Positions 8,757 through 16,541 of a stretch of DNA of 64,000 nucleotides are shown in pieces. The notes under the pieces were generated by a model. It was not told where the DNA came from, searched no databases, and saw nothing but the letters and a program-made list of their open reading frames with translations. Every line of letters begins with the position of its first letter. The first letter of the stretch is position 1. A program made the translations under genes and the position numbers. The stretch is from Rhizobium rhododendri. GTDB lineage: Bacteria > Pseudomonadota > Alphaproteobacteria > Rhizobiales > Rhizobiaceae. The stretch lies in NCBI RefSeq assembly GCF_007000325.2, contig NZ_CP117267.1, forward strand, positions 1,426,001-1,490,000. The letters are read 5' to 3'.

Positions 8757-9287
8757 CTAGTTGCCCCTCGCTGCCTCCACCGGCAACGACATCGAAACCG
8801 CTCCGGCTTTTTCAAACGTCAGCATAACCGGCACGATACCGCCTTGTCTGAAGGGCGCCCTCACTTGCTTGAACATCATGTGAAGCGTGTTCGGCGACAG
8901 CACAACCGTCGCGCCCGGGGCGATCACGATGCCATCCTTCAGTTCGCGCATCCGCATGATGTTGTCCTTCATCGTCATTTCGTGAAGCTCGACTTTCGCT
9001 GCCGTCGGAGACGAGACGGAGACCAACCGCTCTTCGCTGCTGCCACCATTGTGGATCGTCACGTATCCGCCGCCGACCGGCTGCCCCGGCAACATCGCCC
9101 TGACATAGCCGCCGGTGATGTCGAGATCGCCTGCCTTGACCGCCGCTGTGCCGACAGGTTCCGGGCTGGACATCGACATGCCAGACATATTTTTCATATC
9201 ACTGCTCTGCGCCAGCACTATCGAGGTTCCCGACGCAAGCAGCACCACCGTGAGCCCTAGAACTCTGAGGGAGTTGCGTTTCTGCAT
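8757..9287 (-). CDS. Periplasmic PCu(A)C-family copper chaperone
   Basis: Exported protein of 176 residues. The N-terminus (MQKRNSLRVLGLTVVLLASG...LAQ) is a Sec signal. After a Met-rich linker (MKNMSGMSMS) comes the PCu(A)C domain (DUF461), with the copper ligands in ELHEMTMKDNIMRMRE and NTLHMMF, matching the family pattern H-x-M ... M ... H-x-M. Members deliver Cu(I) to cytochrome oxidase CuA or CuB sites. The frame is open 84 codons further upstream, but the ATG at 9287 has an AGGAGA site 7 bases before it and starts the signal peptide. It is divergent from the gcv leader; no copper operator was recognised. Confidence 0.9.
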   Translation of the reverse strand: MQKRNSLRVLGLTVVLLASGTSIVLAQSSDMKNMSGMSMSSPEPVGTAAVKAGDLDITGGYVRAMLPGQPVGGGYVTIHNGGSSEERLVSVSSPTAAKVELHEMTMKDNIMRMRELKDGIVIAPGATVVLSPNTLHMMFKQVRAPFRQGGIVPVMLTFEKAGAVSMSLPVEAARGN

Positions 9288-9435
9288 AGCGTTCTCCTGT
9301 CTGGCGATGCACGTTTCACATCGTATGCGATCTTCGGATGATGGGATGTTTGGCCCGAACTTGCAACGCTGCCGCGCAGGCATCGCGAATGCCGGAACGC
9401 CGCGACAAAAAACTGCCGGATCGCGACATTTCCAC

Positions 9436-9463
9436 TTGCCAACGCCGGCGCCCGCCCGATAAT
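9436..9463 (+). promoter_or_regulatory. Candidate promoter of the gcv operon
   Basis: TTGCCA (9436-9441) and GATAAT (9458-9463) with a 16-base spacer. Transcription would start at about 9470, directly at the front of the first glycine aptamer, which supports the call. Seen by eye only. Confidence 0.65.
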
Positions 9464-9470
9464 GGCTGCC

Positions 9471-9639
9471 AACCCGATTGGGAGAATCCGGCGATGCCGG
9501 TGCCGAAGGAGCAACCGCCCCGGAAACTCTCAGGCCCAAGGACCAGTCGGGGGCAGACGAAACTCTGGAGAGAGGCGCCGCGTTGACGGTGCTCGCCGAA
9601 GGGATAACAATCTCAGGCGAACGGACAGAGGGGGCTCAT
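9471..9639 (+). promoter_or_regulatory. Tandem glycine riboswitch
   Basis: Two consecutive glycine aptamers. Aptamer 1 (about 9478-9546) shows GGAGA, then GCCGAAGGAGCAA, then AAACTCTCAGGCCCAAGGAC. The linker CAGACGAAACTCTGGAGAG leads into aptamer 2 (about 9560-9632) with CGCCGAAGGGATAACA, ATCTCAGGCGAACGGAC and the closing P1 strand CAGAG (9626-9630) that pairs with CTCTG (9563-9567). These are the conserved core strings of glycine riboswitches, which in many bacteria switch on glycine cleavage genes when glycine is abundant. Its place directly upstream of gcvT agrees. Confidence 0.93.
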
Positions 9640-9712
9640 CACCAAGGCGCCATTGCGCCGGATCCATGAGCCCGCGCTTCGAGAGAAGTGCAAACGCCGG
9701 AGGCGTCGTTTG
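9632..9712 (+). promoter_or_regulatory. Putative riboswitch expression platform over the gcvT start
   Basis: Between aptamer 2 and gcvT there are two hairpins and no T-tract. The first pairs GGGCTCAT (9632-9639) with ATGAGCCC (9666-9673) around an inner GGCGC/GCGCC stem (9646-9659). The second, 9691-9712, pairs CAAACG with CGTTTG; its loop side holds the GGAGG ribosome site (9699-9703) and its closing strand contains the TTG start codon (9710-9712). This arrangement suggests control of translation initiation. The switching mechanism is inferred. Confidence 0.55.
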
Positions 9713-10846
9713 ACCGAGACAGTTGCCCTGAAAAAGACAGCACTGCACCAGCTGCACATTGCACTGGGTGCCCGCATGGTGCCTTTCGCCGGATACGACA
9801 TGCCGGTGCAATATCCGGCCGGCGTCCTCAAGGAGCATCTGCATACGCGATCAGCCGCCGGTCTCTTCGATGTGTCGCACATGGGCCAGATCATCATCCG
9901 CGCCCGTTCAGGCACTTACGAGGATGCGGCCCTGGCGCTGGAGACCTTGGTGCCCGTCGACATCCTCGGCCTCAAGGCGGGACGTCAACGCTACGGCTTC
10001 TTTACGGATGACAGCGGCGCAATTCTCGACGACCTGATGATTGCCAATCGCGGCGACCATCTGTTCGTCATCGTCAACGCCGGCTGCAAGGACGCCGATC
10101 TCGCCCATCTGCAGAAACATATCGGCGATCGGTGCGAGATCACGCTGCTGGACCGCGCCCTCGTTGCGCTCCAAGGCCCCCGTGCGCAGGCAGCGCTGTC
10201 GGAGCTCTGGCCGGGCCTCTCGGAAATGAAGTTCATGGATGTCCGCGATGTCGGCCTGCACGACGTACCCTGCCTGGTGTCGCGTTCCGGCTACAGCGGC
10301 GAGGACGGTTTCGAGATTTCCATTCCGGCAGACAAGGCCGAAACGGTGGCCAAATGGCTGCTCGATCATCCCGACGTGCAGCCGATCGGCCTCGGCGCCC
10401 GCGATTCCCTCCGGCTCGAGGCCGGCCTCTGCCTCTATGGCAATGATATCGACACCACCACATCGCCCATCGAGGCAGGGCTGGAATGGGCGATCCAGAA
10501 AGTCCGTCGCAACGGCGGCGCTCGTGCCGGTGGCTTTCCGGGTGCGGAACGTATTCTGGCCGAACTCGACCACGGGGCGTCGCGCCGCCGCGTGGGACTG
10601 AAGCCGGAGGGCAAGGCACCGGTTCGCGGCCATGCCAAACTTTACAGCGATGCCGAAGGCTCGACGGAGATCGGCGAGGTCACTTCCGGCGGCTTCGGCC
10701 CGAGCGTCGATGGCCCCGTGGCCATGGGCTATGTGCCGACAGCTCTCGCTACGCCCGGAACACCGATTTTCGCCGAGGTGCGCGGGAAATTCCTGCCCCT
10801 CGTCGTCACCGCCCTTCCCTTCATCACCCCGACTTACAAACGCTAA
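9710..10846 (+). CDS. gcvT: Aminomethyltransferase, glycine cleavage system T protein
   Basis: T protein of 378 residues. It takes the aminomethyl group from the lipoyl arm of H protein and, with tetrahydrofolate, gives 5,10-methylene-THF and ammonia. Family blocks present: ALGARMVPFAGYDMPVQYP near the N-terminus, GLFDVSHMGQ, the folate-pocket aspartate in DDLMI, SGYSGEDGFEI, and the C-terminal EIGEVTSGGFGPS. The start chosen is TTG at 9710: GGAGG lies 6 bases before it and the protein then begins close to the family N-terminus. The frame is open back to 9653, but that stretch is riboswitch sequence. First gene of gcvT-H-P. Confidence 0.95.
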   Translation: MTETVALKKTALHQLHIALGARMVPFAGYDMPVQYPAGVLKEHLHTRSAAGLFDVSHMGQIIIRARSGTYEDAALALETLVPVDILGLKAGRQRYGFFTDDSGAILDDLMIANRGDHLFVIVNAGCKDADLAHLQKHIGDRCEITLLDRALVALQGPRAQAALSELWPGLSEMKFMDVRDVGLHDVPCLVSRSGYSGEDGFEISIPADKAETVAKWLLDHPDVQPIGLGARDSLRLEAGLCLYGNDIDTTTSPIEAGLEWAIQKVRRNGGARAGGFPGAERILAELDHGASRRRVGLKPEGKAPVRGHAKLYSDAEGSTEIGEVTSGGFGPSVDGPVAMGYVPTALATPGTPIFAEVRGKFLPLVVTALPFITPTYKR

Positions 10847-10873
10847 AACCGGTTCCCCAGAGAGGATATTTCC

Positions 10874-11236
10874 ATGTTGAAGTTCACCGAAGAGCACGAA
10901 TGGCTGAGCATCGAAGGCGGCATCGCCACGGTCGGCATTACGACCTACGCCGTCGACCAGCTTGGTGACCTCGTTTTCGTCGAACTGCCGGAGATCGGCG
11001 CCACTCTGACGAAGGCAGGCAATGCTGCGACGGTCGAGAGCGTCAAGGCCGCCTCCGACGTCTACTCCCCGCTCGATGGTGAAATCACCGAAGTCAACGA
11101 AGCGATCGTAGCAGATCCATCGCTGGTCAACTCCGACCCGATGGGCAAGGGCTGGTTCTTCAAGCTGAAGCTCGCCAATGCCTCCGATGTCGACACGCTG
11201 CTGGACGAAGCCGCATACAAGGAGCTCACCGCCTGA
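10874..11236 (+). CDS. gcvH: Glycine cleavage system H protein
   Basis: Lipoyl carrier of 120 residues that shuttles the methylamine intermediate between P, T and L proteins. The lipoyl-attachment lysine lies in the typical block [15 protein letters not shown] at about residue 59, and the N-terminus FTEEHEWL is diagnostic. A GAGAGGA ribosome site lies 8 bases before the ATG. The gene follows gcvT by 27 bases and its stop overlaps the gcvP start by one base. The L protein (dihydrolipoamide dehydrogenase) is not in the window and is normally shared with 2-oxoacid dehydrogenases. Confidence 0.97.
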   Translation: MLKFTEEHEWLSIEGGIATVGITTYAVDQLGDLVFVELPEIGATLTKAGNAATVESVKAASDVYSPLDGEITEVNEAIVADPSLVNSDPMGKGWFFKLKLANASDVDTLLDEAAYKELTA

Positions 11237-14100
11237 TGAATACGCCGACCGAGTTTACCTTTACGGACTACCAGCCGTATGATTTCGCCAACCGCCGTCA
11301 CATCGGTCCTTCGCCCGAGGAAATGGCGGCGATGCTGAAGGTCGTCGGCTACAAGAGCCTCGATGCGCTGATCGACGCCACCGTGCCGCCAGCGATCCGC
11401 CAGACGTCGCCGCTCGCCTGGGGGCCAGCGATGACCGAACGCGAGGCGCTCGACAAGCTGCGCGAGACCGCCAACAAGAACAAGCTGCTCGTCTCGCTGA
11501 TCGGCCAGGGCTACTACGGCACGATCACTCCGCCTGTGATCCAGCGGACCATTTTGGAGAACCCCGCCTGGTACACGGCCTACACGCCTTATCAGCCGGA
11601 AATCAGCCAGGGCCGCCTGGAGGCGCTGCTGAACTACCAGACCATGATCACGGATCTGACCGGCCTCGACGTTGCCAACGCCTCGCTTCTGGATGAGGCC
11701 ACAGCGGCCGCCGAAGCCATGGCGATGGCCGAGCGCGTGTCGAAATCGAAGGCCAAGGCATTCTTCGTCGATGCCGCCTGCCACCCGCAGACAATCGCAC
11801 TGATCGAGACCCGCGCCGAGCCGCTGGGCTGGCAGGTTATCATCGGCAATCCCTTCACCGATCTCGACCCGGTCGATGTGTTCGGCGCCATCTTCCAGTA
11901 CCCCGGCACCCATGGCCACATCCACGATTTCACCGGCCTGATCTCCAGATTGCACCAGACCGGTGCGATTGCCGTTGTCGCCGCCGACATCCTGGCCCTG
12001 ACGCTGCTGAAGTCCCCCGGCGAAATGGGTGCAGATATCGCCATTGGTTCGTCGCAACGGTTCGGCGTACCTGTCGGCTACGGCGGCCCACACGCCGCCT
12101 ACATGGCGGTCAAGGATGTCCACAAGCGCTCGATGCCCGGCCGGCTGGTCGGCGTCTCGCTCGACGCCCGCGGCAACCGCGCCTACCGCCTGTCGCTGCA
12201 GACGCGCGAACAGCATATCCGCCGCGAAAAGGCGACTTCCAACATCTGCACCGCCCAGGTGCTGCTCGCCGTCATGGCCTCGATGTACGCGGTCTTCCAC
12301 GGTCCCCAGGGCATCAAGGCAATCGCCCAGCAGGTGCACCAGAAGGCCGTGCTGATGGCCAAGGGTCTCGAAAAGCTCGGCTACACCATCGAGCCAGAGA
12401 CCTTCTTCGACACCATCACCGTCGATGTCGGTCACATGCAGGCGCTGATCCTGCGCGCCGCTGTCGCGGAGGGGGTCAACCTGCGGAAGATCGGCGAAAC
12501 CCGGATCGGCATGAGCCTCGACGAGCGGACCCGCCCGGCAACGCTGGAAGCCGTCTGGCGTGCCTTCGGCGGCACGTTCGAGCTCGCGGACTTCGCTCCG
12601 GAATATCGCCTGCCGAAGGACCTTTTGCGCACCAGCCCCTACCTCACGCATCCGATCTTCCACATGAACCGCGCAGAAAGCGAAATGACCCGCTATATCC
12701 GGCGGCTGTCGGACCGGGACCTGGCGCTCGACCGTTCGATGATCCCGCTCGGCTCCTGCACGATGAAGCTGAACGCCACGGCCGAGATGCTGCCGATCAG
12801 CTGGCCGGAATTTGCCGATATCCACCCCTTCGTGCCCGACGACCAGGCGCTCGGCTATCGCGCCATGCTCGATGACCTCACCGAAAAGCTCTGCGCCGTC
12901 ACCGGCTACGACGCCTTCTCGATGCAGCCGAATTCCGGGGCTCAAGGGGAATATGCCGGTCTCCTGACTATCCGCAACTACCACCGTGCCAACGGCGACG
13001 ATCACCGCGACGTCTGCCTGATCCCCACCTCTGCCCACGGCACCAATCCGGCCTCGGCACAGATGGCCGGCATGAAGGTGGTGATCGTCAAGGTCGGTGA
13101 CGACGGCGATATCGACATGGACGATTTCCGCACCAAGGCAGAGCAGCATGCGGCAAATCTCTCCTGCTGCATGATCACCTATCCCTCGACCCACGGCGTG
13201 TTCGAGGAGACGGTGAAGGAGATCTGCGAACTCGTCCACAAGCACGGTGGCCAGGTCTATCTCGACGGCGCCAACATGAACGCCATGGTCGGCCTGTCCC
13301 GACCCGGCGATATCGGTTCCGACGTCAGTCACCTGAACCTGCACAAGACCTTCTGCATCCCGCATGGCGGTGGCGGTCCCGGCATGGGCCCGATCGGCGT
13401 CAAGGCGCATCTGGCAGCCTACCTGCCCGGCCACCCGCAGACGGACGGTCGCCCCGGCGCCGTCTCGGCAGCAGCCTTCGGGTCTGCCTCGATCTTGCCG
13501 ATCTCCTGGAGCTACTGCCTGATGATGGGCGGCGAAGGACTGACGCAGGCAACCAAGGTGGCAATCCTCAACGCCAACTACATCGCGGCCCGGCTGAAGG
13601 ACGCCTATCCGGTGCTCTACACATCGAAGGCCGGTCGCGTGGCGCATGAGTGCATCATCGACACGCGTCCCTTGGTCGACAGCGCCGGTGTTACCGTCGA
13701 CGATGTCGCCAAGCGCCTGATCGACTGCGGTTTCCATGCGCCGACAATGAGCTGGCCGGTGGCTGGCACCCTGATGATCGAGCCGACCGAATCGGAAACT
13801 AAGGCTGAACTCGACCGCTTCTGTGCAGCCATGCTCGCCGTCCGCGACGAGGCCCGCGCAATCGAGGACGGCCGGATGGACAGGACGAACAACCCGTTGA
13901 AAAATGCGCCGCACACGGTCGAAGACCTCGTCGGCGAATGGAATCGCCCCTACTCCCGCGACCAGGCCTGCTATCCGCCTGGCGCCTTCCGCGTGGACAA
14001 ATACTGGTCACCGGTCAACCGCGTCGATAACGTCTACGGCGACCGCAACCTCATCTGCACATGCCCGCCCGTCGAGGACTACGTCGAAGCGGCAGAGTAA
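11236..14100 (+). CDS. gcvP: Glycine dehydrogenase (decarboxylating), P protein
   Basis: Single-chain, full-length P protein of 954 residues with two homologous halves. It decarboxylates glycine with pyridoxal phosphate and loads the methylamine on the lipoyl arm of GcvH. The N-terminal half shows [14 protein letters not shown] and QGYYGTITP; the C-terminal catalytic half has [28 protein letters not shown] and the cofactor lysine in [21 protein letters not shown] at about residue 706. A glycine-rich loop GGGGPGMGP follows. Start ATG overlaps the gcvH stop (TGATG). Downstream is an intrinsic terminator. Confidence 0.97.
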   Translation: MNTPTEFTFTDYQPYDFANRRHIGPSPEEMAAMLKVVGYKSLDALIDATVPPAIRQTSPLAWGPAMTEREALDKLRETANKNKLLVSLIGQGYYGTITPPVIQRTILENPAWYTAYTPYQPEISQGRLEALLNYQTMITDLTGLDVANASLLDEATAAAEAMAMAERVSKSKAKAFFVDAACHPQTIALIETRAEPLGWQVIIGNPFTDLDPVDVFGAIFQYPGTHGHIHDFTGLISRLHQTGAIAVVAADILALTLLKSPGEMGADIAIGSSQRFGVPVGYGGPHAAYMAVKDVHKRSMPGRLVGVSLDARGNRAYRLSLQTREQHIRREKATSNICTAQVLLAVMASMYAVFHGPQGIKAIAQQVHQKAVLMAKGLEKLGYTIEPETFFDTITVDVGHMQALILRAAVAEGVNLRKIGETRIGMSLDERTRPATLEAVWRAFGGTFELADFAPEYRLPKDLLRTSPYLTHPIFHMNRAESEMTRYIRRLSDRDLALDRSMIPLGSCTMKLNATAEMLPISWPEFADIHPFVPDDQALGYRAMLDDLTEKLCAVTGYDAFSMQPNSGAQGEYAGLLTIRNYHRANGDDHRDVCLIPTSAHGTNPASAQMAGMKVVIVKVGDDGDIDMDDFRTKAEQHAANLSCCMITYPSTHGVFEETVKEICELVHKHGGQVYLDGANMNAMVGLSRPGDIGSDVSHLNLHKTFCIPHGGGGPGMGPIGVKAHLAAYLPGHPQTDGRPGAVSAAAFGSASILPISWSYCLMMGGEGLTQATKVAILNANYIAARLKDAYPVLYTSKAGRVAHECIIDTRPLVDSAGVTVDDVAKRLIDCGFHAPTMSWPVAGTLMIEPTESETKAELDRFCAAMLAVRDEARAIEDGRMDRTNNPLKNAPHTVEDLVGEWNRPYSRDQACYPPGAFRVDKYWSPVNRVDNVYGDRNLICTCPPVEDYVEAAE

Positions 14101-14107
14101 AGACAGA

Positions 14108-14137
14108 ATGGCTCCGGATCGAACCGGGGCCATTTTT
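14108..14137 (+). terminator. Intrinsic terminator of the gcv operon
   Basis: Ten-bp stem ATGGCTCCGG/CCGGGGCCAT (one G-U pair) with a 6-base loop, followed by TTTTT, seven bases after the gcvP stop. The T-run abuts the stop codon of the convergent LysE gene. Confidence 0.85.
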
Positions 14138-14760
14138 CATGCGAAGAACTTGTAGGTCGCAACGCAAAGCGCCAGAGCACCGAAGCCGATCAGCAGGTAG
14201 GCCGAGACCCGCCCGACCTTGTCGGCAAACTGGTCCGACAGCCGGTCGCGCGCCAGACGAACCGCGCCGCTGAGGAACAGCCACCAGGCGACCGAGCCCG
14301 TAAACGCTCCCCCGACGATAAACGCTGCACTCGCAGCACTGCTCTCATGAGCAAGACCGAAGGCTGCAAAAAGTGCGCCGAAGGAAATGATCGTCGCCGG
14401 ATTGGAAATGGTCAGGAAGAATGTCGCGACGGTCGTTCGAAAAAGATCGGCGGCGCCGATATCCGCAGCCGCGATGGGGTCGCGGCCGAGGCTCTTGTAG
14501 CCGAGCCAGATCAGCAGCAGCCCGCCACAGAATGCCAGCGGCAAAGCGATCTTCGCGAGCACGTCAGCAAATATAGCCAGCCCGCCAACGGCAACCAGGG
14601 CGTAGCTCGCATCGCCGAGCGCCGTCCCGAGACCCAGTGCAGCGCCGGCCCAGAAACCGCGTTCCAGCGTGCGGTTGATGCACAAGGTACCAATCGGCCC
14701 CGGTGGCGCGGTGATGATGATCCCGAGCAGCGCGCCCTTCAGAAACAGTATCAGCCACAT
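14137..14760 (-). CDS. LysE/RhtB family amino-acid exporter
   Basis: Membrane protein of 207 residues with about six hydrophobic helices. The N-terminal helix carries the family motif PPGPIGTLCINRTLERGFWAG cut here to PPGPIGTLCINRTLERG, and a later block is FLTISNPATIISFGALFA, typical of LysE/RhtB transporters that export amino acids such as lysine, homoserine or threonine. Substrate is not readable. It lies downstream of sufA on the same strand but past a strong terminator, so it is probably separately expressed. It converges with gcvP. Confidence 0.9.
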   Translation of the reverse strand: MWLILFLKGALLGIIITAPPGPIGTLCINRTLERGFWAGAALGLGTALGDASYALVAVGGLAIFADVLAKIALPLAFCGGLLLIWLGYKSLGRDPIAAADIGAADLFRTTVATFFLTISNPATIISFGALFAAFGLAHESSAASAAFIVGGAFTGSVAWWLFLSGAVRLARDRLSDQFADKVGRVSAYLLIGFGALALCVATYKFFA

Positions 14761-14807
14761 GCTACATCACCGGTCCTGCCGGCAGCAGCGAACGGAGCAC
14801 GAAAAGC

Positions 14808-14833
14808 AAAGGCCGCCCGAGACGGCGGCCTTT
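14808..14833 (-). terminator. Terminator at the end of the suf gene cluster
   Basis: Perfect 10-bp inverted repeat AAAGGCCGCC/GGCGGCCTTT with a 6-base loop, 22 bases past the sufA stop. Read on the minus strand it is followed by a T-rich stretch (TTTGCTTTTCG). Confidence 0.82.
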
Positions 14834-14855
14834 GTCCAACGGCGGCGATAAGAGA

Positions 14856-15248
14856 TCAAATGGCTGCAACAGACGCCTCGCGCTGGGAGGCGAGCGCTGC
14901 GAGATCCGCAGGCTTGAGTTCGACCGATTCGCCACAGCCGCAGGCGGAGGTCTGGTTGGGATTGGTAAAGGTGAAGCCGGAGCGCAGCGTCGTCGTTTCG
15001 AAACCCATCTCGGTTCCGAGCAGGTAAAGTACAGCGGACGGCTCGATCCAGACCTTGGCCCCGTCGCGCTCGATCAGATCGTCCTTGGGATTGGCTTCGG
15101 TCACCATGTCGATGGTGTATTCCATCCCGGCGCAGCCACCCTTCTTGATGCCGACGCGAACGCCCTTGGCATCCGGCCCGGAATTCCCGACGATCGCCTT
15201 GACGCGATCTGCCGCGCTTTCGGTCATGGTCATAACTGCAAAGCCCAT
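14856..15248 (-). CDS. sufA: Fe-S cluster assembly scaffold/carrier SufA (HesB/IscA family)
   Basis: A-type carrier of 130 residues that receives Fe-S clusters from the SufBCD scaffold and passes them to apoproteins. The three cluster-binding cysteines of the family are present: one in KKGGCAGMEY and two in the C-terminal ACGCGES. The ATG at 15248 is chosen because AGGAGA lies about 9 bases upstream; an ATG seven codons earlier has no such site. In related rhizobia, as I recall, sufA directly follows the DUF59 gene; here a toxin-antitoxin pair on the other strand separates them, so sufA may depend on its own promoter (see 15301-15329). Confidence 0.93.
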   Translation of the reverse strand: MGFAVMTMTESAADRVKAIVGNSGPDAKGVRVGIKKGGCAGMEYTIDMVTEANPKDDLIERDGAKVWIEPSAVLYLLGTEMGFETTTLRSGFTFTNPNQTSACGCGESVELKPADLAALASQREASVAAI

Positions 15249-15300
15249 CGGCCTAGTCTCCTGTGGCAACCGGGTTCAAGGCCCGGTGCTTCGTCGCATC

Positions 15301-15329
15301 AATTTAAGCCGAGCGGCTTAAGGCTTCAA
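15301..15329 (-). promoter_or_regulatory. Candidate sufA promoter with an 18-bp palindrome
   Basis: On the minus strand TTGAAG (plus 15324-15329) and TAAATT (plus 15301-15306) are 17 bases apart. The palindrome TTAAGCCGAGCGGCTTAA (15304-15321) covers the spacer and part of the -10, a good position for a repressor. It is 53 bases upstream of sufA. Confidence 0.45.
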
Positions 15330-15405
15330 TAGCAATCTCGATACAATCGGCAGCCGCACACGAGGCGGCCAGTAATTCGTTGCGCCCAGCCCTGAACTCT
15401 GTAAC

Positions 15406-15432
15406 TGTACAATATGCACTCTATGGAGTACA
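15406..15432 (+). promoter_or_regulatory. Possible operator/promoter of the toxin-antitoxin pair
   Basis: Inverted repeat TGTAC (15406-15410) and GTACA (15428-15432) just before the toxin GTG, overlapping a -10-like TACAAT (15408-15413). No convincing -35 was found. Autoregulation by the antitoxin is usual in such modules; here it is inferred. Confidence 0.35.
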
Positions 15433-15438
15433 TTTCCT

Positions 15439-15744
15439 GTGTTCGTTATCCAGCGCACCGAAATCTTCCAGCAGTGGATTATGCGACTGAAGGATCGTAG
15501 CGCCGCCGCTCGCATTGCATCGCGCATTTTGCGCGCGGAAGACGGTAACCTGCGTGACGTCAAACCTGTCGGAGATGGCGTCGAGGAAATGCGTATCGAC
15601 TACGGGCCGGGCTACAGGATCTATTTCCTCAGACGGCGCTCGGTGTTTGTCGTTCTTCTCGTCGGCGGCGACAAGAGCACGCAGCGAAGAGACATCATCG
15701 AAGCAAAGCGCCTTTGTGCCGAATGGAAGGAGCGGAACCAATGA
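15439..15744 (+). CDS. RelE/ParE-superfamily toxin (addiction module killer protein, HigB-like)
   Basis: Small basic protein of 101 residues. The blocks RILRAEDGNLRDVKPVGDGV, MRIDYGPGYRIYFLRR and LLVGGDKSTQRRDI are those of the addiction-module killer family, ribosome-dependent mRNA nucleases of the RelE fold or relatives. The start is GTG at 15439 with GGAG ten bases upstream. Toxin precedes antitoxin, the higBA order, and the two genes overlap by four bases (ATGA). The pair lies on the plus strand between sufA and the sufT-like DUF59 gene, both on the minus strand, and is therefore most likely an acquired insertion. Confidence 0.9.
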   Translation: MFVIQRTEIFQQWIMRLKDRSAAARIASRILRAEDGNLRDVKPVGDGVEEMRIDYGPGYRIYFLRRRSVFVVLLVGGDKSTQRRDIIEAKRLCAEWKERNQ

Positions 15745-16043
15745 CCTCAGACACCAGACTTTTCGACGCTTCCGAGGTTCTCGACAGCGAGAGTGCAATC
15801 GATGAATTTCTCGCTGCGGCATTCGAAACCGAGGACCCGGCATTTATCGCCAAAAGTCTTGGGGTGATTGCCAAAACCCGAAACATGAGCGCGATCGCCC
15901 GAGATGTTGGAATGAGCCGTGCTGCCCTCTACAAATCGTTGAGCGGCAAAGGCAATCCGGAATTTGCGACCATTATAAAGGTTATGAAGGCACTTGGCCT
16001 CGGCCTGGCTCCTGTCTCTCGGTCTAACCAGGGCGCTGCCTGA
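15741..16043 (+). CDS. HigA-like antitoxin with helix-turn-helix
   Basis: Protein of 100 residues of the probable addiction-module antidote family. The N-terminal half is acidic (SEVLDSESAIDEFLAAAFET reduced here to DSESAIDEFLAAAF), the C-terminal half is an XRE-like helix-turn-helix: MSAIARDVGMSRAALYKSLS followed by GNPEFATIIKVMKALGLGL. Start at the ATG overlapping the toxin stop. Its TGA directly abuts the stop codon of the DUF59 gene on the other strand with no spacer, so the module fits the gap tightly. Confidence 0.9.
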   Translation: MTSDTRLFDASEVLDSESAIDEFLAAAFETEDPAFIAKSLGVIAKTRNMSAIARDVGMSRAALYKSLSGKGNPEFATIIKVMKALGLGLAPVSRSNQGAA

Positions 16044-16424
16044 TCAGTACCAGCCGACGGAAACCTGCGCTTCTTCCGACATCCGGGCCGGCGTCCATGG
16101 CGGGTCGAAGGTCATACCGACCTCGACGCCGGAAATGCCTTCCACCGCACCCACGGCGTTCTCGACCCAGCCGGGCATTTCGCCGGCAACCGGGCAGCCG
16201 GGAGCGGTTAGAGTCATCATGATCTTCACCATCCGGTCGTCCTCGATGTCGATCTTGTAGATCAGGCCGAGTTCGAAGATATCAGCCGGGATTTCCGGAT
16301 CGTAAACCGTCTTCAGGGCCGCAATAACATCATCGCTCAGGCGCGCCAGCTCGTCGGCCGGAATGCTGGAGTGGACGATGCCTTCGCGCACGTCGGTCGT
16401 CTGTTCGCTGTTATCCAGGTTCAT
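16044..16424 (-). CDS. sufT: SufT-like DUF59 / MIP18-family Fe-S assembly protein
   Basis: Protein of 126 residues with the DUF59 (MIP18) domain: VYDPEIPADIFELGLIY, then the conserved MMTLTAPGCPVAGEMP with the family cysteine, and VEVGMTFDPPWTPARMSEEA. Members assist maturation of Fe-S proteins together with Suf components. GTG at 16433 and ATG at 16424 are in frame; the ATG is preferred because AAGGAG lies 8 bases before it and would run into the GTG. It follows sufS on the same strand after a 114-base gap filled by a repeat element, and would be co-transcribed with the suf genes. Confidence 0.9.
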   Translation of the reverse strand: MNLDNSEQTTDVREGIVHSSIPADELARLSDDVIAALKTVYDPEIPADIFELGLIYKIDIEDDRMVKIMMTLTAPGCPVAGEMPGWVENAVGAVEGISGVEVGMTFDPPWTPARMSEEAQVSVGWY

Positions 16425-16437
16425 CTCGGGCACTCCT

Positions 16438-16541
16438 TAGAGCAGTTCCGGCAAATGTACGTAGCGGCTTTACATCCGGAAATGCGTAAAAACAGAGAGA
16501 TAGAGCACTTCTGTGTATAGATGAACGGCAGAAATGCTCTA
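16438..16541. repeat. TAGAGCA-bounded repeat element inside the suf operon
   Basis: Stretch of 104 bases with exact 7-bp terminal inverted repeats TAGAGCA (16438-16444) and TGCTCTA (16535-16541). A third copy, TAGAGCACTTCTG, starts at 16501, and the right end read in reverse is TAGAGCATTTCTGCCG. It carries the sufS TAG stop at one end and touches the ribosome site of the DUF59 gene at the other. The same core occurs at 7857. It resembles a small palindromic interspersed element, not an insertion sequence. Confidence 0.6.

Noticed and set aside
11062..13914. 950-codon minus-strand frame opposite gcvP
   Set aside because: Antisense shadow of an unmistakable gcvP; high GC third positions keep the opposite frame open.
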